A DNA stretch of 64,000 nucleotides from Manduca sexta. Taxonomy: Eukaryota; Arthropoda; Insecta; Lepidoptera; Sphingidae. Below, piece by piece: positions 43,701 through 57,300 of this stretch. The notes under the pieces are model-generated. The model had not been told where the DNA came from and made no database searches. It worked only from the letters and a program-made list of their open reading frames with translations. The stretch's first letter is position 1. Each line of letters begins with the position of its first letter. The stretch lies in assembly GCF_014839805.1 (NCBI RefSeq), contig NC_051130.1, positions 5,704,001 through 5,768,000 on the forward strand, read 5' to 3'. The position numbers and the translations under genes are program-made.

Positions 43701-46700
43701 AGTCACTAACGAGTCGATGATACACGGCCAAGCGTCTTGAAATGTTTCCTTTTCTTTTGCTATTTCCGGTAGAGAAACATTCGCCATACTTCTTGATGGT
43801 ATTCTTTGGGCTGTCCTACAAATATAAAAGACCGTTCTTAACATTGTTTCCCTGCCGTTTGAGCTGAGCTGTGGTTAGAGAAAGAAATAAATACCGCCGA
43901 GAATTCAAAAGATTTTTTATTCATACTTTACATATTTATAATGTAACAAATATGAAATCTGAAAAGAAATCTGTATGGAATTTAAAGAGTTTAAATAACA
44001 ATAGAATTCATAACATGTATAATGCGTACAGGAAACTAGGAATACGTAAATGATAAATAATGACGTGAACCGTATCAAGATTGAAACACGATACTAGTGT
44101 ACCAGATTCAAATAAAAAAAGAACAACAATACTAAATGAATAAATGCTTTTACTACGCAGATAACTGCAAAGTTCCTGTACTTTGCATTCAAAACAGGGT
44201 GACTAATACCTACAATGTCTACCAAATATCTATAAGAATAATCGATAGTTATATTACTATTGTGCGCCTACAATTGTATGTATTTAAAGAATTGGACTTA
44301 CACTAACCTTTTGGGGAAGACAGTATGGTATTAAATAGTGAGAGTACATAAGTTTTTTGTGACAAATAGCTTTCTATATTTTCGGCAATGGTAGAGAATC
44401 CTTACTTATATAAACATGACAACGTAAAAGAGGTCATCATCTAGACTTGATATATTTCTAAGAAGTGGGTACAGCGCAATAAATTGTCGGCGCAGGAATC
44501 GAGGTATAGTTGGGGGACCAGAACCTACATTATCGCCTCGTCTGCACCCGTTACAATTCTCAAAAATTATAGATAAGGATAATCAATAGCTTTTATATTC
44601 CAAGGTTGGTTGCAGGATCTGCGTCTTACGTAACGGAGACGCAATTTAGAGTTTATTATTATCTTTCATTCACTAAAAATGACATTGCGGTGTTGATGGT
44701 AATCTGCAAGGTTGTCTGTATGCAAAAACTTTCAATAGTCGTCTTTGAGACACCTCATTATCTATGGGGAACGAGATATCCTAATCGACAATCCACAGCT
44801 CGAAAAAAATGGCAAAGCGTGAGTCGGAGTTGCGCACTGGGGATCCTGTACCCCTAACACTCTGCCTTTATTATTATTCTTCAAAATATCTGTCAAAATA
44901 ATAGCATGACATATAACAATGTAATGACAATGCATTGACATTATGAAAAATCTGCCTTAAGTTAATAAGCGGAAATTAAATTTATACATTCTTTATAAAT
45001 TTATACTTTTATGAAGTACCTATAATACAAAACAATACTTTAAAATCTTGTATTATTTTAAACAGTAAACAGATTGTTAATTTTATTTTGCAATTAATAA
45101 CTTGCATAATTATGTAATCAGTAATTTATTCCCCAAATTTTCTAAAAGCATGTTTTGGGTTCAGTCCTACTCAAAAGTTAAATATTCACTGGATGCACTT
45201 CTGCCTCTATCATTGTGTGTGCGAAGTATGTATATTTAATTTTCATGCCTGTTTTGGTGGGGTAGTTGTATTGTGTGCAGTACTACAACACTCTGAAGTC
45301 CTAGGTTCAAATTTCTGGGTGGACAGTGATATTGGGTTTTTCTACACACTATCAGCCCAAAATTTGTATTTCGTGCCCAAACTGGCATTACACTCACCGT
45401 CTGTCACATCATTGGATGGAACACAGGCCAACAGTTAGTTAGTTTCAATATGTTGTTAGTGGTAAATGCTGTGTTCACCTATTAGTAGCACACATATTAG
45501 ATGTTTTACATTACAAATAAATAAATATACAGTAAGTACGCTGGTTGCACTTCTGTCAACGCTTTTGGGGATACAGGCATGATGTTATTTGGCTTTGTTT
45601 TTTTATTAATGTTTATAAAATTATTATCTGTTATGCATAGCTAGTATATGGAAAGCGCTACATGGATGTATCGCCCTATAAACAAAAGAATCTACATATG
45701 TTCCACCATCAGCAAACATGACCATTGAAGTCAATTAGATGGTACATGATAGCGCCATAGTACCTATGCCCCATTATTGGTCTAACATTGATCAATTATC
45801 GACATAGTTTAATTAAATATTGTTTCTAATATTGTCCTTTTTTAAATTAAATTTATTATTTAATTTTGTTATTTTTTTTTGCATCTTCAGCTGTGGACTT
45901 TGTAATTTATCTCATACTAATATAAGGATAAGATATATCAAGGGTGGCTTTAGACTAGCCTCAATCTTTAGTCAAATAACGAGTTGCATGCACTATGTGA
46001 CAGCAAATCAAACTGTATAATAAAGTAAATCTTGTAACTATATTGTTAACTCAATATTACAGAGCAAAATATGTGTAGTTATAATTTACAATTTGTAATT
46101 TTGTAAATTAATTATTGAATATGATATTACGAGATACATTATACGGCTGTTTATGAATGTTAAATTGATTAGCATACAATGTGTATTGTTTGATAAAAAT
46201 ATATGCGGACTGAATATATCTATGCTATATCCATATAGACAGTGAATGGTGCACACTGTAATATACTAATATACAAGTGTAAACTAATTTTCAATTGCAA
46301 GTTAATACCGCCTTACATGGTGTCCATTATAATTTCATTTGGTGGAGAAAATGTGCTACCTAAACACTGCAGACTTTCTATTAAATATTTATGTTTAAGT
46401 TATGAGAATGGGTTTTATTTTAGAGAAAGTTGTGAGGTAAACTGTAAGACAATTTTTTGTATTATATAAATTAAGGAGAATGATTATTATAAATTTTAAA
46501 TATAGAATTAATATGAAAATGCACTTTGCACCACTCAAAATGGCTTAAGGGCATACTACAATGATCTATTGAATACACTGAGAACTAGTTTTTTTTGCTA
46601 TTTGATTTCCATTTTGGCCATAATAAATGTATTGTATAAAATTTTTCAATATTTCTTAATTATTATCTTGGTACCATTTATTTGATGATTTAAAGTCAAT

Positions 46701-47162
46701 TTTTTTTAAATAGTTTTGTATCTATTTTTTATTTTGAGCCATATATACATTGCTAAATTAGAGTCAAATGTCCTTTCTTTGAGTAACTAAACAGGATTCA
46801 TCTACATTTAAAATCTCTTGTGGACCATGCTTATAAGCTATACTTGTACTAACACAGTATACTTTGAAGAGAAGAACCTAAAACTCAAGACAAATTTTCT
46901 AAGTAATTTCTTTCTTCTGAACTAATAGTGTTTTTTTATTTAATTTTCTTGGATATATAAAACAGATTTTAGCTTATAATAAAAAATAACTAGATAAATA
47001 TAGTGTATTGAGAGTAACATAAAAAATATGCGGCCAAATTCCCGTAAAGATAAAAACATTACTAGTACTTATTTGAAATATATATTACCTTGTTAGTGCT
47101 TCATAGTTTCCATAAATTTTCCTGGTCTTGCCAACGAACCGAAGAATCTTATTCGAATTCAT
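40706..47162 (-). CDS. FPPS: Farnesyl diphosphate synthase, paralogue A (intact aspartate motifs)
   Basis: Exons 47162-47089, 43815-43653, 43484-43344, 42541-42338, 41687-41448 and 41041-40706 give 385 residues. Exon 1 (MNSNKILRFVGKTRKIYGNY) lies 3.3 kb upstream and joins in frame; a Met at 43844 belongs to intron sequence that runs into an acceptor at 43816. Motifs: LKGGKKIRG (region I), first aspartate-rich motif DDIMD at 135-139 followed by GSSTRRG, KTSYYTF, second aspartate-rich motif DDYID at 275-279, then GDESVTGKAGTDI and a basic C-terminus (YKRTF). By family it joins IPP to DMAPP and GPP using Mg2+ held by the aspartates; the product feeds juvenile hormone, dolichol and ubiquinone. 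Residues five and four before the first motif are Tyr and Met, where classical animal enzymes have two Phe. The N-terminus is basic and could target mitochondria. AATAAA signals follow the stop closely. Confidence 0.93.
42060..42195 (+). repeat. Copy of the atcgtttattgaaa dispersed repeat, FPPS A intron 4
   Basis: ctgattgatccatttttgtt, tcgatccgaacgtagtgtta and ggatcggtttttgaaatcag occur in the family order. It sits between FPPS A exons 4 and 5. Confidence 0.4.
45240..45440 (+). mobile_element. tRNA-headed SINE, family 2, FPPS A intron 1
   Basis: Plus-strand head: ggtggggtagttgtattgtg then ctaggttcaaatttctgggt, a degenerate B box. The body has acacactatcagcccaaaat and ends near ggaacacaggccaacag. 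It is the only plus-strand member of the family in the window. Confidence 0.5.
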
Positions 47163-49140
47163 GTCTAATAAGTTACGCGCCCAAACTTTCTCTGACCGAA
47201 TTCCTCACTATACTCCTCAAGATATTTGACTTTGAACCACTTTTATATCATGTCTAATTGATCTTGAACGTTATGTCAGTCATTAACAATGATTTTATCG
47301 AGCGACGTGCCCCAATGATAAGTTTGACAAATTGAAGTTAATAACTGTTGCCTCTGTCAGCAAAAGAACATTTAATAGAAATTACAAGTCTACAAATAAA
47401 GTACAAAATCAGATTAGAAATTGATTAAAAAACACTGACAGTTGACATTTGACAAATGACAGCTAAAGTTGATACTTTTTAATTCGTTGCACAGGGAACC
47501 GGCGAAGGTCAGAGACTATGCTGCCATGTGATACGTAAACGCTACACTTGAATTCTACACGTGATGTTATAGATCGATTTGTATATAAATCGATTTTCTG
47601 CTTTTCAAACATGACATTGGTAGTATTGTTGTAAAAACTATACAGCCAATCACAACAAATTGGAATTGGAATAAATCGTGTAATAAAATAAATCGTAGCT
47701 TCAAATGCTATATTGTGGGTAGCACTTGAGTTGGTTTTTTGACACGTATACCTCGGGACGGAATGAAATGGTCGATCGTAGTAAAAACTAATCAAATCGT
47801 GTAAATGCAGCAAACATTGAAAAGTTGTTAGGAGTTAAATATTGAGCATTGTAATATAATACTAATCATATTTGGATACAATATTTTATATTGTATTATG
47901 ATCCCAACTGAATAGTGATTTCGAAAGCAATTGATGGATTCAATTAGAAAAAGGTATACAAAATCTCTCTACCTTTATTGTTCCTAATACTAACTACAGT
48001 ATCTTTTGGTGTACAACAACGTTACTAAATAAATAAGGTAACGATAGTATATTACTTATGTCAGGATTAGCTACATAATAATCAAGTAAATAATTTTAAA
48101 GATATATTTAAAACCATGAATTATTATTTTTACTTCACAAAAATCTTTACTCGCGTTCCTCACTTGTGGCTACCATTACGAGTATAACAGACAAGTTAAA
48201 CGTTTACCAAAATAAATATGTTGATCTAACACACAATCGATTCATATAGAATCGATTTATTTGAATACCAAACCATAATTTCCACAACCATAAACTATTA
48301 GTTCTTTGGCTAATGACTTATTTGTTTATTATATAATTTTAGAATACTTAGCAAAAAAACTTTAAAATTAATATGAAATTATTAAGTCCTAAGTACAGAA
48401 AAAAAATTACTTAACCTTGGCAGTTGCGCAATCCGTACTTTGCCAAAAAGAAAAAAAAACAGAAAGTTCCGTTTTGGCGGTAAGTTATTTATAAAAGATG
48501 GAGACTGATAGGAAGAAACTGGGGAGAAATTTATAAATTCATCGCATAATTAATAGTATAAAATATTGCACATGCTGAAAGTCAACGACCTGATTACATA
48601 GTATTTAGATCTGTATGTAAGTCATTTTTAATTTTATAAAAAAAACATTGCTTCGTTTATATGATTATTACAAACAAAAGAATAGGATTCAGGGACCAAG
48701 AGTTTTCTTTGATAAAGAGAATTATTAAAATGGTTGACAGGTATATTTTACCGAATTAAAATTTAAGTACAAATATTTGGCGCTTTTATTCGAGTTAATA
48801 ATAATACTTGGTTTGGAGCAAGGTTTGGAGATAGATCCATAATATAACATTTTTACACATGTTAAAGTTGTTAATATTATGAATGAAACTACAATATTGG
48901 GATTTATTATAACATATAAATATAGGTATCTACTATCGCAGTTTATTTCTTAAAAGGTCAAAACTGTAACGCATATATAAAAATAGCGTGAAATAACTTG
49001 TACTTAGTACCAACATATATACAAGTAATTGATAATATGACCAAAGCTTTCCGGAATTTAATCAATTATTTACTACACTTACTTAATACATAATTACAAA
49101 GATATTGGTACATACATATATACCTACTACATACTCTAAT
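47163..49140. other. Intergenic region between FPPS A and FPPS B
   Basis: This holds the FPPS A promoter on the left and the FPPS B 3' flank on the right. It is AT-rich. The 116-codon minus-strand frame at 47463-47813 has no recognised domain and no coding-like composition. No repeat family was seen. Confidence 0.4.
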
Positions 49141-51807
49141 TTATTGTTTACGCTTATAAGTTGTGTTAAGAATATAGCGGTATAGTTTTTGAGATGCTGG
49201 GTCTGGGATTTTCGTAGTAAGTTCCAAAATGTCTTTATACAAAGAGTTTTCTCGCTCCTGGTATATTTCTGGCAGGCGTAATTGAACATAAAGTTGTTTG
49301 ATACGTTCAACGTGAGCCGGCTCTTTGCTTCCATAGCAAGATTTAAAGACAATGCACTGAGCTTCGTTACATCGCAACAACGCGTTTACTGCCAGCCAAG
49401 TGCATTTACCTTCTTGGATGTCTGTCCCCGCTTTACCCGTAACAGATTCATCGCCAAAGCAGTCTATATAATCGTCCTGAAAAAAAAATCGTTCACGCTA
49501 GCAATCTTGAAAGGTCGGCATAAGTGCAACTAGAGCACCAATGATTTGCGAGGTATATTTACGGCCTTACGTTCCATATTGTAAATTGCCGATTTTTTTA
49601 TTCCCCATAGATTATAATCCCGCGAGTGCCCTTTTCGCGATTTAGAAAAAACTCGAATTTTGAATAAGTTGAACATTAAATACGTATATTTATGTTTTTA
49701 GTTATTACGTAGGTCCGAAATGTACTTGGGCAAATACTTGCATTTTCAATGAGATACATTGCGGGAATAATTTATGAAGGCGCCATTTCATCGGAATATT
49801 TTGTCTTGAGGCATATACTCACTTGTATTTGAAAGAGTTTTCCAATCTCTAAACATATATTATGTGCTTGCTTAAACATTTCTTTCTCTACACTCTCCAC
49901 AAGGAGGAGGCCGAGTGATACGGGCAAATAATACGTGTAGTATGATGCCTTATGTTTTATCATTGTGTAGTAACGGTCAAGTGTGAATAAGTTGTACTGC
50001 TTGCGTTGGGCTGTAATATAGTCTAAATGCTGGCCAAGAGCGGTGAACCACAATGTCTGAAAAGTTAAAATACATACATACATGACCAATATTCGCCGTA
50101 AAAACTAGTACTTGTAAATAAATACTTTGTTTATGTTTATGGGATGCAGGCGGCCTATTTTTCGTTATACAGTTTTTTAAACACACCGCAGAATAAATAG
50201 GTCAGGTCAGGTCTGTGTTATTCATACAAAAAGCCAACTATTTTTCAAATGAGTTACCTTCAAAATATTTTTAAACTTGTTGGAAATATTTTCATACTAA
50301 CTTCATTGAATAACTGGAACATGTTAACATAATTAGGTGACATCATGAAATTGTCTTTTAACACTTGAAATAAAGTGCTGTAGACTATAATAGAGTCGTT
50401 AATGGCACATGCAAGGCCGACATCAGGCTTGCAGTACCAACATGGCATCCCTCGACGTGTAGTGGACCCGTCCATTATGTCGTCCAAAATTACGCAATAC
50501 GCCTGAAACTGAAAGATAATATAAATTAACTACTTTAATCCTCCAAGCTCTATGTAGAGCTCTTAACTAAAGTGTGTAATTAGAAATTATAATTTGTTTA
50601 AAAGTCGATAAAAATCTTCGAATGATGATTAATTTATAGACATATTAATAAGTAATATAGTATAGAGGTAATATGGCATAAAGTAGAAAAGTACTATTTT
50701 GTCTAGCATCTATATTACAATGGGACTAGTTGCCCAAAGTATGAGTGAAATGAGTTATACAATAATAAAATAATAATAATGAAGTCCAGACTTCGTACCG
50801 TGATTGTCCATACAAAGAAACAACATAATAATAGCTAAGGTGTATCCACAAGTTGACTCTCAGGCAGTGATCATTTAATAATTACCATTTCTACGCACCA
50901 GCCAAGAGTTCGGGCTAATCTTAACGATTCGTCAGTTATTTTGTTCTCTTTTTCTATCATTTTATAAGATATCACCGTTGTTAATCCTCTAGCATTTTTT
51001 CCTCCAACCAAATTGTACTGCAACATCTATTGAAGACAAAAACAAATTTTCATAATATACAAATATGATTCGCCCACGGCTCTGGCTGCGTGTTTTTTTT
51101 CCAGGATACATATTTTCCCAGGATAAAAAGCTTATAGCACCCAGAAGTAATGTAGCTTCCTATTAGTGAAAGAATTTTTAAAGTAGGTTCAGTAGTTCCA
51201 GAGATTAGCTTCTACAAACTAACTTTTCCCCTTTATAAAATTAGTTTAGATTAGTAACATGTTTTCATATGTCATTTATTCCTCAAATGTTTACCTTTTG
51301 TATCCAGTTTCCCACTTCTGGCATTTCAAGAAACTTCGGATTCTCTTTCAGTGAATTTATAATTTTGGGTAATTCTTGGCAAAATGCTTTTTTTTCTGTC
51401 TCCATTTCGATGTTCAGTATGTTAGTTGATGAAGTGTTGTAGATTGACCTGAATAAATTTATTATAAAATCATTCGACACACATCACAGACACAAAGAAC
51501 TAGAACCGATATTGGAGGAATAATTATAATTTTACTATGGTATTCATATAATATTTAACATAGGTACTTAAGTACTTATTAATGTTCACTCAGAAATATT
51601 GATACACAAAACATATTTTTTGCATAGATTAAGGATTATCTGAATACATTTAAATGTTTTTTCTCCATTTTGAAAGTTTGCATTTCGTACGTTAGTTCAA
51701 AATACTCTTAGATTCATAATTCGTTACCTGTAAAGTATTTGATTCCTTTGTAAAATTACATGAATGTGTGTGAAGTTTTTTAAATAAATTCGTCCACAAA
51801 TAGCCAT
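49141..51807 (-). CDS. FPPS: Farnesyl diphosphate synthase, paralogue B (intact aspartate motifs)
   Basis: Exons 51807-51728, 51448-51295, 51026-50886, 50508-50302, 50056-49823 and 49476-49141 give 383 residues. Exon 1 (MAICGRIYLKNFTHIH) was found by matching the phase-2 donor used in paralogues A and C. Motifs: VGGKNARG, first aspartate-rich motif DDIMD at 134-138 with GSTTRRG, KASYYTY, second motif DDYID at 273-277 with GDESVTGKAGTDI, C-terminus YKRKQ. Compared with A, exon 4 has one extra codon (GLACAIND against GLGAIND) and exon 5 has two fewer. Before the first motif it has Tyr and Cys at minus five and minus four. The gene is compact, about 2.7 kb. Function is as for A; A and B look like the more recent duplicates, as exons 3 and 6 match most closely between them. 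Confidence 0.93.
50785..50830 (+). mobile_element. Shortened LINE-type 3' end, FPPS B intron 3
   Basis: gacttcgtaccgtgattgtc then atacaaagaaacaacataat is a diverged copy of the 3' end seen at 13430-13470 and 39690-39730. Confidence 0.35.
51060..51240 (-). mobile_element. Diverged Helitron remnant, FPPS B intron 2
   Basis: On the minus strand it starts tctaaactaattttataaag and has gctaatctctggaactactg, close to ctaatctctggaacttctga in the copy at 7920-8099. The 3' end (plus-strand gattcgcccacggctctggc) is a mutated form of the GC hairpin. Confidence 0.5.
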
Positions 51808-54373
51808 TATTTTCTAATTACTATTTCCTGTTGCGTACACTTGGAAGTACGTAATTGAAATGAACGTTAGAGACTTGTTACTTATGCGCGCGTAAATCGT
51901 TAGCATATTATCTGATGCATATTGTTATTTTCTTTGTGATTCAAAAATCAATATTTCATATTTAGAAATATTATTTAAATAACAATTGGCCTTAATTCAT
52001 AACAATCTTGAACAAAAAGTTTCAAAGATAACCTTACTTGTAGCTTGTCAATGGTCGGGGTTTACTCGCTACCACATAAACCTTGGAGAAAGGCACAGAG
52101 TGAGTAATGTACACAAGAAATGTAGGTGTGTAATCGATTGAGCGGAAAGTTATTTACTGGTTATTCAATCTGCTGCGTATTATGAGAAGTAATAGCTAAG
52201 CTATTATTATGATAAGCGTGGTATAGATGATAGACATTTTGGGGAAGACGTTTGAGAGGATATAAATCATTGTGTAAAAAATGCAATATAATAATTTTTT
52301 CTTGTAATAATCGCATCGTAAAGATCGCTTGAAACCTTCAACAGTTCACCCAGGTTTGCATTTTTGTATACAGGCATAATTAAAAATGATTTTAATAATG
52401 TTTTACATTGTCTCAAACACCTTCTCCAAAATGTCTATCAGCTTTTAGACTAGTAGAGCAACGCATTGCCTATGTCAGTAATTCGAACGCTCGGGTAGCT
52501 GCATGTAAGTACTTAATATCTAAAAACTATTATTGACTTGGCAACAACGGTACTTGGTTAATAAAATTATAGGTTAAATTTGTATGCTTTCATAATTCAT
52601 ACCAAATAAGATCAAATAAAAAAATAATAATTTTGGATTACCAGAGCAAGTCTGAATTGGCATTTGGCATATAGGGTACTATTACCTTGGAGGGATGCAA
52701 AATTTTATATTTTCACCAAGCCTTAAGCTGATTGGCGATAGCCTAGTTGGGTGTGGAACGGTCTGCCAAGACGAATGTCCGCAGGTTCAAATCCCAAGGG
52801 CACACACCTCTGACTTTTCTAAAAAATCACGTGTGTATTCTTTGTGAATTTATCGTTCGCTTTAACGGTGAAGGAAAACATCGTGAGGAAACCTGCACAT
52901 CCGAGAAGTTCTCTATAGGAATTTCGAAGGTGTGTGAAGTCTACCAATCCGCACTAGGCCAGCGTGGTGGACTAAGGCCTAATCCCTCTCAGTAGTAGAG
53001 GAGGCCCGTGCTCAGCAGTGGGCAAGTATATAATACAGGGCTGATATTATTATTATTATATTTATTATTATGCTGATTTATTATTATGGGCTAATTTTAT
53101 CTTTTTATCTAAAAAAATTCCAAAGAGAAACTAATATGCCAGAATTGGCCTCGTAAGCGCTCAAGATTTGAGGAAAAAATATTTCCATACTTATACTTTT
53201 TAATTAATCATCGTATTTGGTTATTGAAAGTCTAAAAATGATTGCATTAATTTGCTTGTAAGATTATATTGTTACTAAACATCGAGCATCGGCCTCCACT
53301 TATGTTAGTTTCATGAAAGCTTGGCGACAGCACATTAGATATTTCTCGACCCTTTTTCTTACCGATAAATATTTTGTCTAATAACTGTTGTACTAAGATG
53401 GCTTATATTTATTGCTTTAAGTATAGTTTTCCCTTCTCAAAAATAAAATATTTATCCAAATACTATAAAATCGTAGAGGAAGAGAAATAAGTAATAGAAC
53501 GTAAATCAATAATTTCATAATTGTTGTCTGCTCAAATGTTCGTTGGCGTATCAAACGATAATTGGCTTAAAAATCTAATTACTGAAAAATATAAAGCTTT
53601 TGTGTTATGTAAATTTTATGTCGGGCATTTGTCCCGTCTACACCATTCCCAAAGTCTCTGTCCGGTACAAAAAAAAAGGTTCACCGGAACCAGCAAAATT
53701 TTTGAAGGGGTCTATGAAAAACAAAAGTTTGGAAATCTCTGGGATACATGCTTCGCGCGTGTTTTGTTTTACGGGGAGGTGTATCGGGAAAGGTATGAGA
53801 TAGGCTGTAATAGAGCGAACTCCACCCAGACGACGTTGAGGGTATATCTAATAAGGAATAAAACTAAGTTTGTATGTTATATTCGTTTAATATCATTTAG
53901 AAAACTTATTTCAAAATATATAAATGCTTAAATTAACACTACCATACATAATTATGGATACACTGAAATCTCAATTGGCTCGTATATTTTAAACTAATAT
54001 TTCAGACAAAAAGGTGTCACAACAGTGTATTTTTTTGCTAGATATGGTTTTAGTTTAATGTACATGATATACGCAATATTAACCTATATTATACGAGTTA
54101 TTTTTTTTTTAATATAATTTATCTGGATATCGGGCATGTTATGTTTTTTCTATAAATTACTCGTATCGTTAATGCTAATATTTCGAGAATTTTAACTTAA
54201 TAAACCCCTTTCGTTCTAGTTCTATATCATATAAGTTCGATTATTGAGATCGTTAACTATGTTAAGATATTTAAATGTTTTTAATACATTTTTTTCTGTT
54301 CTTTTTTTCACAATTATAGTAACATTAAACACAACTTTTATTTACAAAGAGTCTTATCCCTAACGTCTACTAT
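51808..54373. other. Intergenic region between FPPS B and FPPS C
   Basis: This holds the FPPS B promoter, a full SINE (52733-53070) and AT-rich DNA. A GC-richer patch at 53630-53800 contains a 136-codon plus frame with no recognised domain; it may be a repeat fragment. The FPPS C poly-A signal (AATAAA on the minus strand, about 54337-54343) is at the right end. Confidence 0.4.
52733..53070 (+). mobile_element. tRNA-derived SINE, family 1, intergenic
   Basis: It has head TTGGCGATAGCCTAGTTGGG (A box), B box GGTTCAAATCCC near 52783-52794, and the (ATT)n tail from about 53045. It is the most complete copy in the window. The 82-codon frame across it is part of the SINE. Confidence 0.9.
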
Positions 54374-57300
54374 TTAAATGCTTCGCCTGAAAATGTTATC
54401 TAAAATTTTGAAGAACAAGTCGTGGGGCAGTCCGCGTGTTACTTGCTGGATCTGTGTCCTGAGGAGGTCGTAAGTGGCTTCTTCGAAAACGGAATATGTG
54501 TGTGGTAACTGTAGTTCTTCATATAAGTCTTTGATCCTTGCGACCGCTTCTGGGTTGTTTACTCCATAATTATCTTCCATGGTCCGCCTTTGTGTGGGAG
54601 TGGCTCTCTGTAGAGCAACAACTGCCAGCCATGTGCACTTCCCGTCTTGAATATCGGTTCCTGGCTTGCCCGTCACTGCCGGATCTCCGAAGCAATCCAG
54701 GAAATCATTCTGTAATAAACATCATTTACTTAAAAATATACAAAGGTGAGAAGACGTTACAATTCCCTACTACAAATAAGCTTTCAATTGATATAACTTA
54801 AGAAATAAATGTAATTGTACTAGAATTGCGCGCTATAGGGGCCATTTGCGATGCGGCGGTATACTTTCGATAATCTTGATTTCTAGAAGGTATCACAACT
54901 CGCAAAACAGGTTCGTAATTGTGTGTGGGTGTGTGATACATTTACTAAGACGGTATTCTAGATAAATTGTTATACTAACCTGTATTTGGAAGAACTCTCC
55001 CATTTCTAGGAGGATGTTTTTAGCTTGTCTGTGCATCTCGGGATCATCGATACCGCTCATGAGCATCGCCAAGCTGATCGGCATTTGGAAAGTGTAGTAC
55101 GAGGTCTTGTACTTGGTGACAGCTTCGTATTTATCCATTGTGAATAATGAGAGGTCGGGTTTGTCGGTCTTGAACATAAGCTTCTGTACGTAGTGACCCA
55201 TGGAGGACTTCATTAGCATCTGAGAAGAACCCAAATAACCCATTTAAATTTTATGGTTTAACTAACACGACGTTACGTTTTACTGGTGGTAGGTCTCTCA
55301 TATGTGAGAGTTCGTCTGGGTGGGTCTATTTCTGCCGCCAAGCAGCAGTATGTAGTCACTTTGTGTTCCGGTTTGAAGGACATTGTAGCCAGTGTAACTA
55401 CTGGACATGATAAGACTGTGTTTCTACTGTTTATGGGCGGGCGTATCGCTTACCATCAAGTGAACGGAAAGCTCGTGTCGTCGTCCAAAGCAATAAAAAA
55501 AATACAATAAAAAGATGATTTTGAACTTGATACTTTATACAATATTATTATTATAATTATAGTTAAAGCTACCGTGGTTATGAAAAAACATTTATTTTAC
55601 ATAAAATGGAAATTATTATTTACAGCGCGGTAAAGTGCTATTAGCTTTTGTTAAATATTTTATTAATTCTGGCAATCAAATATGTTCAGTTTAAAAATTA
55701 TAAACAATTTATCAAGTTACGGTGAAATCAGTATGTATGTTTGCGGAAACTATGCCTATAATTACACATAGCGATTAAATTGCTTGTTGAGAAATGTGAT
55801 AATGTTTGCAGTAATTGTGTATATGGATTCAAGTTATTATAATATTTACTTTTATAACAGGTATTAGATATACCTCGTAAATCATAGAATATTATTTGTT
55901 AAGTAATGCTAAGCGTAAATAATATTATTGATAATTACTGTACAAACATATTTCGTAGTAGTATATACTATATAGTATGATTGTTGATTTGCAGTTTCTT
56001 CTAAAATGTTGATATAAATCGAAAAGCTTTCTCTACTTATTCTACATGGTATGTAATACCATACGGCGACTGGCGAGCGCCATGTTTGTGTGATAATACG
56101 GTCAATGAACTGTAATGTATAAACGTGTACGACATACCTCATTGAAAGTTTCGAGCACGTTCTTGTAGTAAGGTTTGACATTGAAGTGGCGTTTTAGTAT
56201 GGTGTACATGGCCGATTGGATCAGAGCAGCGTCGTTGATGCCGTCTAAGCCGACATCAGGGCGTCGGTGCCAGCACGGAGCGCCTCGACGCATCTCCGAG
56301 CCTTCCATCATATCGTTCAGCAAGAGTTGGTGGGTGTGGAACTAAATAACAACAAAATGAGCTATTTTTAGCCTCGTTTATCCTGCTATACAATATTGGA
56401 TGTAAACAGGGCATATTACAGATTTTGTATGTGACTAACAAACGAATATCATAATGTAATTAAGATTGCACCAGGAACTGACATCTGTCGTCGCTTGTAG
56501 TCGTAGATAAAACGATACGAAAATAGCACTGCATATATGGCTCATTACTAATTGTATTGTATTTAAAAGGATGTTATAAACACACGCACTTACTTAATAT
56601 TTATTCGATATCTCCGCTTAGCAACATTACATTCGGGCCTCAATTAGTGAACCAACGGATTGTGTGTAAAGATAACGTTGGATACCTCAACAATATACGG
56701 AGTTTCAGAGCTCTCTTATGTATTCGTATGTACTCATTTAAAGAAATAATCAAAGACCTGGTGCTCAAGTTCATAAAAACAGGCTGACGAGAAATCACTT
56801 ACGACGGTATAAAGATGTAAACTGGAGTCGCTTTTTGATCAACAGTAGGAAATATCAGAAAAATTATAAATAGCAATACCAGCCGTAATTTAAAAACATA
56901 GGTATTTAAAAGATAAGTGCCCCACGTACAATTTGATTGTATAGAGCAGTAGATTAAAAAGCCATTCCAGGAATACCACAAAAAGTAAGTATCGCATATG
57001 ATCATTTAATATTTGGATTAGGTATAATATTTACAACGCACTATTAGATACCAGTGGGACCGAGTGTAAACAGGTTTTTATCGTTTGGATTGAAACGCTC
57101 AAAAATCTACAAGGACATCGCTGGTCGCTTCTAATAATAAATTGACAAACACACATTTGAAAATTTACGTATCATATAATATTATATAGGTTTTACATCT
57201 TGGTTTACTGGCGCTACTTCTATGTTATTTATTTTGCAGTGATTATAAATAGGTATACAAAGTTTCTTTTGCTTCTGATGCCGCTCTATGATACACTTAA

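Noticed and set aside
43816..43844. FPPS A starting at the Met at 43844
   Set aside because: An acceptor (tttgtag) interrupts the reading, and an exon at 47162-47089 joins the remainder in frame, as in paralogues B and C.
47463..47813. 116-codon minus-strand frame between FPPS A and B
   Set aside because: AT-rich composition, no recognisable domain, and no splice or transcript evidence in the sequence.
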